This document shows, piece by piece, positions 18,458-27,899 of a stretch of 64,000 bases of DNA. How positions within the stretch are numbered: position 1 is the stretch's first letter; each line of letters begins with the position of its first letter. This DNA comes from Chloroflexota bacterium (lineage in GTDB: Bacteria > Chloroflexota > Dehalococcoidia > UBA2979): NCBI GenBank assembly GCA_947479915.1, contig CANKAU010000002.1:1-64000 (forward strand), read 5' to 3'. The translations under genes and the position numbers were made by a program. The notes under the pieces were generated by a model. It was given only the letters and a program-made list of their open reading frames with translations. It had not been told where the DNA came from and did no database searches.

Positions 18458-19749
18458 CCGACGCGCGACGCGTGATGTCCGTGGAAACGGCGCTGGCGCC
18501 GCTGCGCGACGGCATGCGCGTGTACCTGCACGGTGGCGCGGCGACGCCTACCCCGCTGATCGAGGGCCTCGTGGCGCGTGCTGCAGATCTGCGCGACATC
18601 GAGACGGTGTCGCTGCACCTCGAAGGCCCGGCGCCACACGTCGCACCCGCAATGGCGGGGCACATCCGCCACAACGCGCTGTTCATCAGCGCGAACGTCC
18701 GGGAGGCGGTGAACAGCGGCCGCGCGGACTTCACCCCGGTCTTCCTGCATGACGTGCCCGCGCTGTTCGCGGACGGCACGCTGCCGCTGGACGTGGCGCT
18801 GCTGCAGGTGTCCCCGCCCAACGAGGACGGCCTGTGCAGCCTCGGCGTGGCGGTCGATGTCGCGCGTCCCGCGGCGGCGGCAGCCCGCTACGTAGTCGCG
18901 GAGGTCAACGCGCGCATGCCGTTCACCCACGGCGCGTCCACGATCGCCCTCGACGCGATCGACGCGTGGGTGGAGACCGACCGGCCACTGCACGAGGTGC
19001 CTCGCACGCCGATCACGGACGAGCAGCGCGCGATCGGTGCGCACGTCGCGAGCCTCGTCGAAGACGGCGCAACGCTGCAGATCGGCATCGGCGCGATCCC
19101 GGAGGCCGTGCTGACGTGCCTCAGCGGGCATCGCGACCTGGGCGTGCACACGGAGATGTTCGCGGACGGCGTGGTGGACCTCGTCGAGGCAGGTGTGATC
19201 ACGGGCGCGCGGAAGCGCATGCACCCGGGCGTGATCGTGTCGTCGTTCGTGCTGGGGACGGAGCGGCTGTACCGCTTCGTCGACCGCAACCCCAGCGTCG
19301 AGATGTACGACTCGTCCTACACGAACGACCCGCGTGTGATCGCGGCGCACGAGGAGATGGTCGCGGTGAACTCCGCGATCGAGGTCGACCTGACCGGCCA
19401 GGTCTGTGCTGACTCGATCGGCCCGCAGTTCTGGAGCGGCATCGGCGGGCAGATCGATTTCATCCGGGGCGCCGCGCGTGCGCCGCGTGGTCGCCCGATC
19501 ATCGCACTGCCCTCGACAGCGCTCGGCGGGACACGTTCGAGGCTGGTGTCGCAGCTCGCGCCGGGCGCGGGCGTGGTGACGACGCGCGGTGACGTCTACT
19601 TCGTGGTGACGGAGTTCGGCGTCGCCGCCCTGCACGGGCGCTCCGCGCGCGAACGCGCGCAGGCGCTCCTCGACATCGCGCACCCCGCGTTCCGCGAGGA
19701 CCTCGCGCGGGAGTCGCTCGCGCTGCACGGGTTCAAGCTGCGGTTCTAG
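18454..19749 (+). CDS. Acetyl-CoA hydrolase/CoA-transferase family protein (4-hydroxybutyrate CoA-transferase-like)
   Basis: LQIGIGAIPEAVLTCL...LGVHTEMFADGVVDLVEAGVITGARK...GIGGQIDFIRGAA...VVTEFGVAALHGRSARERAQALLDIAHP; GTGA overlap with upstream gene. Confidence 0.9.
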   Translation: MTDARRVMSVETALAPLRDGMRVYLHGGAATPTPLIEGLVARAADLRDIETVSLHLEGPAPHVAPAMAGHIRHNALFISANVREAVNSGRADFTPVFLHDVPALFADGTLPLDVALLQVSPPNEDGLCSLGVAVDVARPAAAAARYVVAEVNARMPFTHGASTIALDAIDAWVETDRPLHEVPRTPITDEQRAIGAHVASLVEDGATLQIGIGAIPEAVLTCLSGHRDLGVHTEMFADGVVDLVEAGVITGARKRMHPGVIVSSFVLGTERLYRFVDRNPSVEMYDSSYTNDPRVIAAHEEMVAVNSAIEVDLTGQVCADSIGPQFWSGIGGQIDFIRGAARAPRGRPIIALPSTALGGTRSRLVSQLAPGAGVVTTRGDVYFVVTEFGVAALHGRSARERAQALLDIAHPAFREDLARESLALHGFKLRF

Positions 19750-19752
19750 CGA

Positions 19753-20247
19753 CTACTTCCCGTCGAAGGCGCGCTGCAACTCCGCGATATCCAGCTTCTT
19801 CATCTGGAACATCGCCGCGGTGGCCCGCGCGACCTTCTCCGGGTCGGGGTCGTTCAGCATTGCCTCCCAGCCGCGCGGCACGACCTGCCACGAGACGCCG
19901 AACTTGTCCTTCAGCCAGCCGCAGGCCTGCGCATCCGGGTCACCGCCCTCGGACAGGCGGTCCCAGTAGTAGTCGATCTCCGACTGATCGTCGCAGGGGA
20001 TCTCGAATGAGATCGCCTCGGTGAACTTGAACAGCGGGCCACCGTTGAGTCCGATGAACGACTGGCCGAGGAGTTCGAACTCCACGGTCATCACCGAACC
20101 GGGCTCGTGTCCGTGCTGCTCCCGGCCGACCTCCGTGAAGCGCGTCACTCCGCCCATCCGCGAGTCCTTGAAGACCGACGTGTAGAAGCGGGCGGCTTCC
20201 TCGGCGTTGTCGTCGAACCACAGGTTGGGGCGAAGCGTGAAGGCCAT
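19753..20247 (-). CDS. VOC family protein (PhnB-like)
   Basis: LRPNLWFDDNAEEAARFYTSVFKDSRMGGVTRF...YYWDRLSEGG..ACGWLKDKFGVSWQVVP. Confidence 0.92.
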   Translation of the reverse strand: MAFTLRPNLWFDDNAEEAARFYTSVFKDSRMGGVTRFTEVGREQHGHEPGSVMTVEFELLGQSFIGLNGGPLFKFTEAISFEIPCDDQSEIDYYWDRLSEGGDPDAQACGWLKDKFGVSWQVVPRGWEAMLNDPDPEKVARATAAMFQMKKLDIAELQRAFDGK

Positions 20248-20337
20248 CGAGGTGCGTCCTCTCGGTACGACGAGGGGTGGTCACATCGCAGGATAGCGGG
20301 CTGCGCTGGCGAGACCGCAACCGACCCCGGCACGCAA

Positions 20338-20364
20338 CAGGGGCAGCCGGATCGGCTGCCCCTG
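20338..20364. terminator. Stem-loop
   Basis: CAGGGGCAGCC-GGATC-GGCTGCCCCTG. Confidence 0.7.
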
Positions 20365-20407
20365 TGCGACGTCCGCGATGCGCTGACGGCTCGTTCGAGG
20401 AAGGCAG

Positions 20408-21349
20408 CTAGGCCTTCGTGATCTCGTCGACTTCCTTCATCTCCTCGGCGGTGAGGCGCCACTCGGCGGCAGCGGCGTTCGCGCGCACCTGCTCGGGCTT
20501 CGTCGCACCGGCGATCACACTGGCGACGTACGGCTTCGTGGCGAGCCACGAGAACGCGAGTTCCAGCAGCGTGTGGCCGTGCGCCGTCGCGAACTCATCG
20601 AGCTTCTGCGCGATGTCGAGGTTGCGCTCGGTGAAGAACTTGTCGGTCTGCATGCCCGGCGCGGCGAGGCGCGTGCCGGCGGGGGCCTCCTGGCCCGGGC
20701 GGTACTTGCCGGTGAGCATGCCGCTGGCCAGCGGGTAGTACGGGAGCAGGCTCTGCCCGTAGCGCTGGACCGCCGGGATGTGCTCCTTCTCCACGTCGCG
20801 GTTCAGCAGGCTGTACTCCACCTGCGAGGACACGAACGAGACGAAGTGGCTCGCGCGCGAGGTGAGCTCCGCCTCCGCGAGCTGCCAGCCGGCGTAGTTC
20901 GAGGAGCCGATGTAGCGCACCTTGCCGGACGACACCAGGTCGTCCAGCGCGCGCAGCGTCTCGTCGATCGGCGTGCGGGGGTCCGGGCGGTGCATCTGGT
21001 ACAGGTCGATGTAGTCCGTCTGGAGACGGCGCAGCGAGTCCTCGACGGCCTGCATGATGTAGCGGCGCGATCCGCCGGAGCGCATGGGCCCGTCGCCCAT
21101 GGGGTTGCCGAACTTCGTGGCAATCACGGCCTCGTGGCGGCGGCCCTTCAGCGCTGCGCCGAAGAACTCCTCCGACTTGCCGCGGCCGCCGTAGACGTCC
21201 GCCTCGTCGAAGAGGTTGATGCCGAGGTCGAGGGCCTCGTTCACCACGAGCTTCGTGGCGTCCGCGTCCATGCGGCCACCGAAGTTGTTCGTGCCGATGC
21301 CGACGATCGAGACCTGCAGGCCGGAGCGGCCGAGGTAGCGGTATTCCAT
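20408..21349 (-). CDS. Aldo/keto reductase
   Basis: MEYRYLGRSGLQVSIVGIGTNNFGG...DLYQMHRPDPRTPIDETLRALDDLV. Confidence 0.93.
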   Translation of the reverse strand: MEYRYLGRSGLQVSIVGIGTNNFGGRMDADATKLVVNEALDLGINLFDEADVYGGRGKSEEFFGAALKGRRHEAVIATKFGNPMGDGPMRSGGSRRYIMQAVEDSLRRLQTDYIDLYQMHRPDPRTPIDETLRALDDLVSSGKVRYIGSSNYAGWQLAEAELTSRASHFVSFVSSQVEYSLLNRDVEKEHIPAVQRYGQSLLPYYPLASGMLTGKYRPGQEAPAGTRLAAPGMQTDKFFTERNLDIAQKLDEFATAHGHTLLELAFSWLATKPYVASVIAGATKPEQVRANAAAAEWRLTAEEMKEVDEITKA

Positions 21350-21468
21350 GAGAGTCCCCTTCTGCGGTGCGTGTGCGGGCGAGCCACCATCAGGCGGCTC
21401 TGCCGAGCGCAGGTGCACCGGTGCGTGCTGTCTTGGGCGCGCCGAGTATACCCCCGCCCGACAGCAGA

Positions 21469-21492
21469 AAGCCCCGCCTTTCGGCGGGGCTT
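21469..21492. terminator. Stem-loop
   Basis: AAGCCCCGCC-TTTC-GGCGGGGCTT. Confidence 0.8.
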
Positions 21493-21538
21493 CACGTCTG
21501 CATCAGCACTGCCGAGGCGGGAGCGCCGCCCGAGGGGG

Positions 21539-22045
21539 CTAGTCGTTGTTGAGCTTCTTCTTGGCCATCTCGCGCTCGGCCTTGAACGCGGTCTGCTTCG
21601 CGCGTTCCTCCGTGCGGGAGCCGCGGGTAGTCGCCATGCGCTTCTTGATGTCCTGCTCCTTGCGGACGGTGTCATCGATCACGCGCGCGCGGATCTCCGG
21701 GTCGACGTGCTTCTTCGCCTCCTGCAGGAGCTCGTAGGTCTCGATGTCCTCGATGCTCGGGCGCTCGGTCGGCTCGGGCGGGTTGAGCTCCGGGTGGCTG
21801 AAACCGTCGCTCGGCCCGGAGATCGGCGCGGATACGCGCTTGCCGAAGTGGTAGAACGACCCATCGTCCGGGATCCGGCGCGGGTACCCATCGCGGTACG
21901 TGAACATCGCGAATTCGCGCGAGACGATGCGCTTCGCGTCCTCGTCGCACTCGGGGCACGGCTGATCCATCGACGCCTGCTTCGCGGGGCGCAGCAGCTC
22001 GAAGACGCCGTTGCAGTCAGCGCAGTAGTACTCGTAAAGCGGCAT
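21539..22045 (-). CDS. FmdB-type zinc ribbon protein with long charged tail
   Basis: MPLYEYYCADCNGVFELLRP...QPCPECDEDAKRIVS. Confidence 0.85.
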   Translation of the reverse strand: MPLYEYYCADCNGVFELLRPAKQASMDQPCPECDEDAKRIVSREFAMFTYRDGYPRRIPDDGSFYHFGKRVSAPISGPSDGFSHPELNPPEPTERPSIEDIETYELLQEAKKHVDPEIRARVIDDTVRKEQDIKKRMATTRGSRTEERAKQTAFKAEREMAKKKLNND

Positions 22046-22075
22046 AGGTGGTCCCTCCCCCTGTGAACCGTCAGT

Positions 22076-22627
22076 CTACCTGACCGCTGCGTCCCCGGGG
22101 GCGCCCAACGCCGTCCGGTACGCCTCGTAGGTTCCGGCGTCGAAGCACGCGAACACCACACGGCGCGGGAGCGCCTCCACGGCCAGGTGGCCGCGCACCT
22201 CGCGCAGCACGATCGGCAGCGCGCGCTCCAGCGGGAATCCGTACGCCCCCGTGGCGATCGAGGGGAACGCGACGCTTTCCGCGCCCAGCGCCCGTGCGTG
22301 CATGAGCGAGTGCCGATAGCACGAGGCGAGCGTCACGTCCTCGCCTCGGCGGCCGCCGTTCCAGATGGGGCCGACGGTGTGGATCACCCACCGCGCGGGC
22401 AGGTCGTACCCGGCGGTCACCTTCGCCTCGCCGGGCTCGCAGCCCCCCAGCAGGCGGCACTCCGCCAGCAGCCGTGGCCCCGCGGCGCGGTGGATCGCGC
22501 CGTCCACGCCGCCCCCGCCCAGCAACGAGGCGTTCGCCGCGTTCACCACCGCGTCCACCTGCAGCGTCACGATGTCGGCCTGTACGACCTCGATGCGATC
22601 CTGCCAGCGTTCCGCTTCGATGCTCAC
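22076..22627 (-). CDS. Macro domain protein (O-acetyl-ADP-ribose deacetylase-like)
   Basis: [46 protein letters not shown]...[10 protein letters not shown]. Confidence 0.93.
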   Translation of the reverse strand: MSIEAERWQDRIEVVQADIVTLQVDAVVNAANASLLGGGGVDGAIHRAAGPRLLAECRLLGGCEPGEAKVTAGYDLPARWVIHTVGPIWNGGRRGEDVTLASCYRHSLMHARALGAESVAFPSIATGAYGFPLERALPIVLREVRGHLAVEALPRRVVFACFDAGTYEAYRTALGAPGDAAVR

Positions 22628-22731
22628 CTGGACCTCCGACTCAATGTTATGTCTTACTGAGCGGATCGCGGAAGACGGCAGACGCGCGCGTATCCGGCGA
22701 TCTCGGTAGGATGCGCTCGGAGGTACCGACC

Positions 22732-22968
22732 GTGAAGCCACACGCTGCCAAGGGCGACTACGAAGCCGCGTTCAAGGGGTTCACCTACCCGATCTCTCGC
22801 GCCGCCGTCTTCAACCGCGGGCGCGACAAGGGCGGCATCGACCGCGAGGTCGGCTACGTGCTCTCCCTGCTCCCCGAGGGGAAGTTCGCGAACGAGGACC
22901 AGCTGAAGGAAGCCGTGCGCAACGTCTACCGCGCACAGGGCGTCGAGGACGCCGCACTGCCGCTCTAG
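22732..22968 (+). CDS. DUF2795-like small protein
   Basis: [75 protein letters not shown]. Confidence 0.65.
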   Translation: MKPHAAKGDYEAAFKGFTYPISRAAVFNRGRDKGGIDREVGYVLSLLPEGKFANEDQLKEAVRNVYRAQGVEDAALPL

Positions 22969-22999
22969 CCGCCTCGACTTCCTCGAACACACGCAAATG

Positions 23000-23029
23000 A
23001 GAAGGGGCTCCCTCGCGGGAGCCCCTTCT
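23000..23029. terminator. Stem-loop
   Basis: AGAAGGGGCTCCC-TCGC-GGGAGCCCCTTCT. Confidence 0.85.
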
Positions 23030-23051
23030 GCGTGCTGGCCGAGCCTCGACG

Positions 23052-23636
23052 CTACGAGTCGATGGAGACGAGCTGGACCTCAAAGTTCAGCGCCTTGCCG
23101 GCGAGCTCGTGGTTCGCGTCCACGGTGACGCCGTCCGCGGTGATCTTGGTGACGGTGGCGGGGCGGCCGCCCAGCGACACCCTCGAGCCGACCTGCAGGC
23201 CCTGCGGGGCCTGCGCGGCCGGGACGGTCACCACGAGGTCCTCGCGCCGCTCGCCGTAGGCGTCCTTCGGCTCGATGTGCACCTTGCGGCTCTCGCCGAC
23301 CTTGAGGCCGGTGACGGCCTGGTCGAAGCCGGCGATCACGTCGCCGGCGCCCACGGTGAACTGCAGCGGTTCGCGCCCCTTCGAGGAGTCGAACTGCTTA
23401 CCGTCGTCCAGCGTGCCCGTGTAATGCACGGACACCTTGTCCCCTGCCTTGGCCACACGGCCCTCCTGTCCCGCTTTCGCCACCGGCTTCGCGCCCGCGG
23501 CCTGTTCGGTCGCCGTTTCGGCGGGCGTGGAGGGGGCGCGGTTGCACCCCGCCAGCAGCGCGAGCGCCATCAGCGCCCACACCAGCATGGCCGCCCGGCC
23601 CGTCCCGGCGAGTCTCCCGACCACCAAGTTTTTCAT
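23052..23636 (-). CDS. FKBP-type peptidyl-prolyl cis-trans isomerase lipoprotein (SlyD-like)
   Basis: Lipobox LALLAGC; VSVHYTGTLDDGKQFDSSKGREPLQFTVGAGDVIAGFDQAVTGLKVGE. Confidence 0.92.
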   Translation of the reverse strand: MKNLVVGRLAGTGRAAMLVWALMALALLAGCNRAPSTPAETATEQAAGAKPVAKAGQEGRVAKAGDKVSVHYTGTLDDGKQFDSSKGREPLQFTVGAGDVIAGFDQAVTGLKVGESRKVHIEPKDAYGERREDLVVTVPAAQAPQGLQVGSRVSLGGRPATVTKITADGVTVDANHELAGKALNFEVQLVSIDS

Positions 23637-23725
23637 CAGTCCACGGTACCGCAGGGGGGCCGCATCGTCCCCTCTCATCCGAGCGCCTGATGACGGCGGG
23701 GCGGGGAGACGCGTAGGCTCACGGC

Positions 23726-24322
23726 ATGGCAATCGATCCGCTGAACCTCGTCTGGCTCGACCTGGAGATGACCGGCCTGGAGCCGGATCGGCACGTGATC
23801 ATCGAGATCGCCTCGCTGGTGACGGACGCCAATCTCGAGGTGCTCGCGGAGGGCCCGGTCTTCGCGATCCGCCGCACCGAGGAACAGTTGTCGCTGATGG
23901 ACGCGTGGAACCGCGGCACCCACGGCGCCTCGGGCCTCCTCAAGCGCATCGCGGAGGACAGCGTGGAGATCGAGGAAGCCGAGCGCGCGACGCTGGCCTT
24001 CATGCGCAAATGGGTGCTGAAGGGTCAGTCGCCCCTCGCCGGCAACTCCATCGCGCAAGACCGCCGGTTCCTTCGCCGCGAGATGCCGAAGGTGGACGCG
24101 TTCCTGCACTACCGGAACGTGGACGTGAGCACGATCAAAGAGCTGGTGCGTCGCTGGTACCCGACGGTGAAGCCGCCCGAGAAGAAGCAGGCGCACCAGG
24201 CGCTCGACGACATCCGCGAGAGCGTCGAGGAACTCCGGTGGTACCGGGAGCACATCTTCCTTCCGCCGGGCGCGATCGCCCCGCCGCCCGCTGACGGTTC
24301 GGGCGCCCCCGCCGCCAAGTAG
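23726..24322 (+). CDS. orn: Oligoribonuclease
   Basis: LVWLDLEMTGLEPDRHVIIEIASLVTDANLEVLAEGP...AGNSIAQDRRFLRREMPKVDAFLHYRNVDVSTIKEL. Confidence 0.95.
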   Translation: MAIDPLNLVWLDLEMTGLEPDRHVIIEIASLVTDANLEVLAEGPVFAIRRTEEQLSLMDAWNRGTHGASGLLKRIAEDSVEIEEAERATLAFMRKWVLKGQSPLAGNSIAQDRRFLRREMPKVDAFLHYRNVDVSTIKELVRRWYPTVKPPEKKQAHQALDDIRESVEELRWYREHIFLPPGAIAPPPADGSGAPAAK

Positions 24323-24446
24323 CGCCGCACGCTGCCGCCGCTGTGGAACCGGCCGCCACGTGCCGATACTTCCGGCAAGGCGGCCTGCCGGTCGTCACGC
24401 ACCTCGGGCGCGGCCGATCACGACTCCGCCCGGACTGGGCACGGTC

Positions 24447-24941
24447 ATGAGCGCGCACCGAGACCTCGTTCCGGGCGAGATCCCCGTCTCGCCCGCCTAC
24501 GCGGGTGGTCCCCCCGCCCACGTCACGGTCGCCGCGCTCATGTCCCGCTCACTGATCACGATCTCGCCCGATGCTCACCTCTGGCAGGCGCGCGCCACGA
24601 TGTCTTCGCACGGCGTGCATCACCTGGTCGTGCGCGACCGCGGGAAGATCGTGGGCATCGTCTCCGACCGCGACATCGCCCACCGGCTGAGTCCGGCCAC
24701 CGCCCGCGGCGTGGCGACGCGCCACGAGGAGGAGGCGATGCAGCGCCGCGTGCTGCAGGTCGCCCATTTCGATGTCGTGACGATCCCTGGTACGGCGACC
24801 GTTGAGGACGCCGCAGCACTGATCCTCGAGCGGAACATCTCCGCGCTGCCCGTGGTGGACGAGTCCGGCGAGTACGTGGGCATTGTCACGTCGCGTGACC
24901 TGCTGCGCGGGCTCCTCGCCTGCGTGCTGCCCGCCGCCTGA
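24447..24941 (+). CDS. CBS-domain pair protein
   Basis: VAALMSRSLITISPDAHLWQARATMSSHGVHHLVVRDRGKIVGIVSDRD... plus second CBS ISALPVVDESGEYVGIVTSRDLL. Confidence 0.9.
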   Translation: MSAHRDLVPGEIPVSPAYAGGPPAHVTVAALMSRSLITISPDAHLWQARATMSSHGVHHLVVRDRGKIVGIVSDRDIAHRLSPATARGVATRHEEEAMQRRVLQVAHFDVVTIPGTATVEDAAALILERNISALPVVDESGEYVGIVTSRDLLRGLLACVLPAA

Positions 24942-25018
24942 CCCTCTCGCTCCGGGGCGAGCCCCCGATTTGGCGCGCACCCCTCCCGTCCGCTAGGCTT
25001 CGGCGCGCCGAGGGAGGC

Positions 25019-26320
25019 ATGTCGATGACGAGCGCACCGGGCCCGGTTGGAGCACTCGCGGGGATCCGCGTGCTGGAGTTCTCGCAGATCGTCGCCGCGC
25101 CCTTTGGCGGCGTGGTGCTGAGCGACTTCGGCGCGGACGTCGTGAAGGTGGAGCCACTCGACGGCGAGTCCTACCGCGCCTCAGGCGCGATCGTGCCGGG
25201 CGAGGGCAAGCGCTTCCAGTCGCTGAACCGCGGCAAGCGCTCGTTCGCCGTCGACCTGCAGACGCCCGAGGGGCAGGCGCTGATCCACCGGATCATCCCG
25301 CAGTTCGATGCGGTGCTGATCAACTACCGCCCCGGCGTGCCGGAGCGCCTGCACATCGACTACGACACGCTCTCCGCGATCCACCCCGGCCTCATCTATG
25401 CCTCGATCACCGGCTTCGGCGAGAAGGGCCCACTGGCAGGCAAGGGCGCGACCGACCTCGCGGCCGGCGCGTACACCGGGCTGATCGCGGGCGACGAAAA
25501 GATCGGCGACGACGACGCCCCCGAACAGATGACCCCGGCGATCTCCGACTACGTCACGGGCCTGATCTGCGCGATGTCGATCACGGCGGCGCTCTACCAC
25601 CGCCAGCAGTCCGGCAAGGGCCAGCGCATCGATGCGTCGCTGCTGAACTCGGCGCTGGCGATCCAGGACTTCTACGTGATGCGCCAGGACGTGACGGACG
25701 CCGTGCTGCGCGACCCGATGATCGAGCGGCTGAACCAGATGCGCCGCGAGGGCGCGAACTTCGGTCAGCTCGTGCGCGCGCGACGCGACTACCGCTGGGC
25801 CGGCGCCGGTCCGCCGAGGCTGTACTACGCCGGCTACAACGCGAAGGACGGTGCGCTCGTCCTCGGCTGCCTCACGAAGCCAACACGTGCGGGCGCGCGC
25901 AAGGTGCTCGCGATGCACCACGAGACGACCGACGACGAGGCGTTCGACCTGACGAACGCCGAGGACCAGGCGCGCGTCACCATGTGGAAGGACGAAATCG
26001 CCGCGAAGATGATGACCCGCACCGTCGCGGAGTGGGTCGCGGACTTCGAGGCCGAAGGCGTCCCGGTCGCCCCGGTGCAGTTCCCCGAGGAGATGTCGGA
26101 CGACCCGCAGGTGATCGGCATGGACGTGATGGTGGAGTTCGACCATCCCGTCACCGGCCACCAGAAGGTCGTCGGCCCCATGGTGCGCATGTCCGAAACG
26201 CCGACGAAGGCCTATCGCCCCGCACCGCCATTGGCTGCCCACACGATCGAGGTGCTCCTCGAGTGCGGCGTCAGCACGGAGGAGGCGGAGCGGCTGCGCG
26301 AAGCCGGGATCATCCGCTAA
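25019..26320 (+). CDS. CaiB/BaiF family (type III) CoA transferase
   Basis: LAGIRVLEFSQIVAAPFGGVVLSDFGADVVKVEPLDGE...NRGKRSFAVDLQTPEG. Confidence 0.94.
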   Translation: MSMTSAPGPVGALAGIRVLEFSQIVAAPFGGVVLSDFGADVVKVEPLDGESYRASGAIVPGEGKRFQSLNRGKRSFAVDLQTPEGQALIHRIIPQFDAVLINYRPGVPERLHIDYDTLSAIHPGLIYASITGFGEKGPLAGKGATDLAAGAYTGLIAGDEKIGDDDAPEQMTPAISDYVTGLICAMSITAALYHRQQSGKGQRIDASLLNSALAIQDFYVMRQDVTDAVLRDPMIERLNQMRREGANFGQLVRARRDYRWAGAGPPRLYYAGYNAKDGALVLGCLTKPTRAGARKVLAMHHETTDDEAFDLTNAEDQARVTMWKDEIAAKMMTRTVAEWVADFEAEGVPVAPVQFPEEMSDDPQVIGMDVMVEFDHPVTGHQKVVGPMVRMSETPTKAYRPAPPLAAHTIEVLLECGVSTEEAERLREAGIIR

Positions 26321-26351
26321 CGTCACACGAACCACGACTGAGGAGGACACG

Positions 26352-26672
26352 ATGCTGATCGAACTGCGCGAGTACACGGTGTATCCCGGCAAGCGGGACG
26401 AGTGGGTCAAGATGATGGAAGAGGAGATCATCCCCTTCCAGATCCAGAACGGCATCGCCGTCCTCGGCTCGTTCGTCTGCGAGGACAACGAGGGCATCTA
26501 CGTGTGGATGCGCCGCTTTGAGTCCGAGGAGGACCGCGTGGCGAAGTACGCCGCGGTCTACGAAAGCGACCACTGGAAGAACGTGCTGCTGCCGAAGGTG
26601 CTCGGCCTCGTCGACCGCGAGAAGCACCGCATCACGCGTCTGGTCCCCACGCACCTCTCGCCGATCCGCTAG
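26352..26672 (+). CDS. NIPSNAP family protein
   Basis: MLIELREYTVYPGKRDEWVKMMEEEIIPFQIQNGIAVLGSFV. Confidence 0.88.
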   Translation: MLIELREYTVYPGKRDEWVKMMEEEIIPFQIQNGIAVLGSFVCEDNEGIYVWMRRFESEEDRVAKYAAVYESDHWKNVLLPKVLGLVDREKHRITRLVPTHLSPIR

Positions 26673-26739
26673 CGTCCGCCAGCACGATGCACACCCGCCC
26701 GGCGCCCGAGAGGGCGCCGGTGCTGTCTCCGGAGTCGCC

Positions 26740-27375
26740 ATGACGCAGGAGTCGATTGCGATCCCGACCGATCGAGGTGACGTCGCCGCCCGCTTCACTC
26801 CGGCGGCCGACGAGACGAACTCGCGCGCCATGCTCCTCGTCGGCGGCGCGGACGGCGGTTTCGACGGGCCGGCCGAGGCGCTCTACCCCACGCTCGCAGA
26901 CGACTTCGCCGCGCTCGGCATCGGCACGCTGCGTGTGGACTTCCGGCTGCACCGCTTCCCGAACGATGTCGAGGAAGGCGTGCACGATCTGCTCGCGGGC
27001 CTCGCGTGGCTGGGGGCGCGAGGAGCGGCGCGCGTCGTGATCGTCGGTCACTCGTTCGGGGGTGCCGTGGTGATCGAGGGCGGCGTGCGCGCCTCGGAGG
27101 CGACGGGGATCGTCGCCGGGGTCGTCACGCTGGCCACGCAGACCGCGGGTGCGCAGCGTGTGGCGCTGCTATCGCCTCGCCCGATCCTGCTCATCCACGG
27201 ACGCGCCGACGACCGCCTGTCGCCGATCTGCTCGCAGATGCTGTACGACGCCGCGGGCGTGCCGCGCGAGCTCGTGATCATCGACGGCGCGACGCACAGC
27301 CTGCGACAGGCGCGCGAGGAGGTACGGCAGCGCGTCCGCGCGTTCGCGTGCACCGCGCTGGGGGTGGCGAGCTAG
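26740..27375 (+). CDS. Alpha/beta hydrolase (dienelactone hydrolase-like)
   Basis: VVIVGHSFGGAVV nucleophile elbow; RPILLIHGRADDRLSP; GATHSL. Confidence 0.82.
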   Translation: MTQESIAIPTDRGDVAARFTPAADETNSRAMLLVGGADGGFDGPAEALYPTLADDFAALGIGTLRVDFRLHRFPNDVEEGVHDLLAGLAWLGARGAARVVIVGHSFGGAVVIEGGVRASEATGIVAGVVTLATQTAGAQRVALLSPRPILLIHGRADDRLSPICSQMLYDAAGVPRELVIIDGATHSLRQAREEVRQRVRAFACTALGVAS

Positions 27376-27776
27376 ATCCGCGCGAGCTCCCGCTCGCCGA
27401 GCAGCGCGCCGACGGACTGCCGCCAGTCGGACCGGCAGCAGGGCTTGGCCAGCACGCCGTCCGCACCGATCGAATGCGCGTCGAGCGCCTGCACCTCGTT
27501 GTTCGCGTCGAACATCGCGACGACCGCCAGATCGAGGCGCTCGGCACGCCAGGCGAGCGCCCGGCGAATGGTGGCGCCATCGGCGGCGGTCACGTCCGCG
27601 AAGACGGCGACGGGAGACGGCGCAGTCGCGAGCCACTGCTCGGCGGCCTCGAGGTCATCGAACTTCTCGATGGTGAGCGCGGGCTGGTCGGTCGCGGCGA
27701 GCGCAGCCAGCAGGCGCGCGTACTCCGGTCGACGGTCGAGGATGACGATGGCGTGGGGTGTAAACGGAAGGGTCAT
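27372..27776 (-). CDS. Divergent standalone receiver-like (REC) protein
   Basis: AIVILDRRPEYARLL...PVAVFADVTAADG...ADGVLAKPC resembles a REC fold with incomplete active site. Confidence 0.5.
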   Translation of the reverse strand: MTLPFTPHAIVILDRRPEYARLLAALAATDQPALTIEKFDDLEAAEQWLATAPSPVAVFADVTAADGATIRRALAWRAERLDLAVVAMFDANNEVQALDAHSIGADGVLAKPCCRSDWRQSVGALLGERELARI

Positions 27777-27899
27777 GCGGGGCGTCCTTGCTGCGGCGAG
27801 GCGTCTCGCGCCTCAACTCACGTCTCAGGTTATGTACCCACCATGACAGCCCCGGGGGGAGCCGGGGTGAAGATGACGTAAAGGCGCACGCAGGGGCGG

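Noticed and set aside
20573-22066. 497-aa plus-strand ORF opposite the AKR and FmdB genes, and similar long antisense ORFs (e.g. 30479-31636, 44972-46510, 2983-4560, 37796-39301)
   Set aside because: Arg/Val/Ala-rich low-complexity translations antisense or out of frame to genes with clear family signatures; expected in high-GC DNA.
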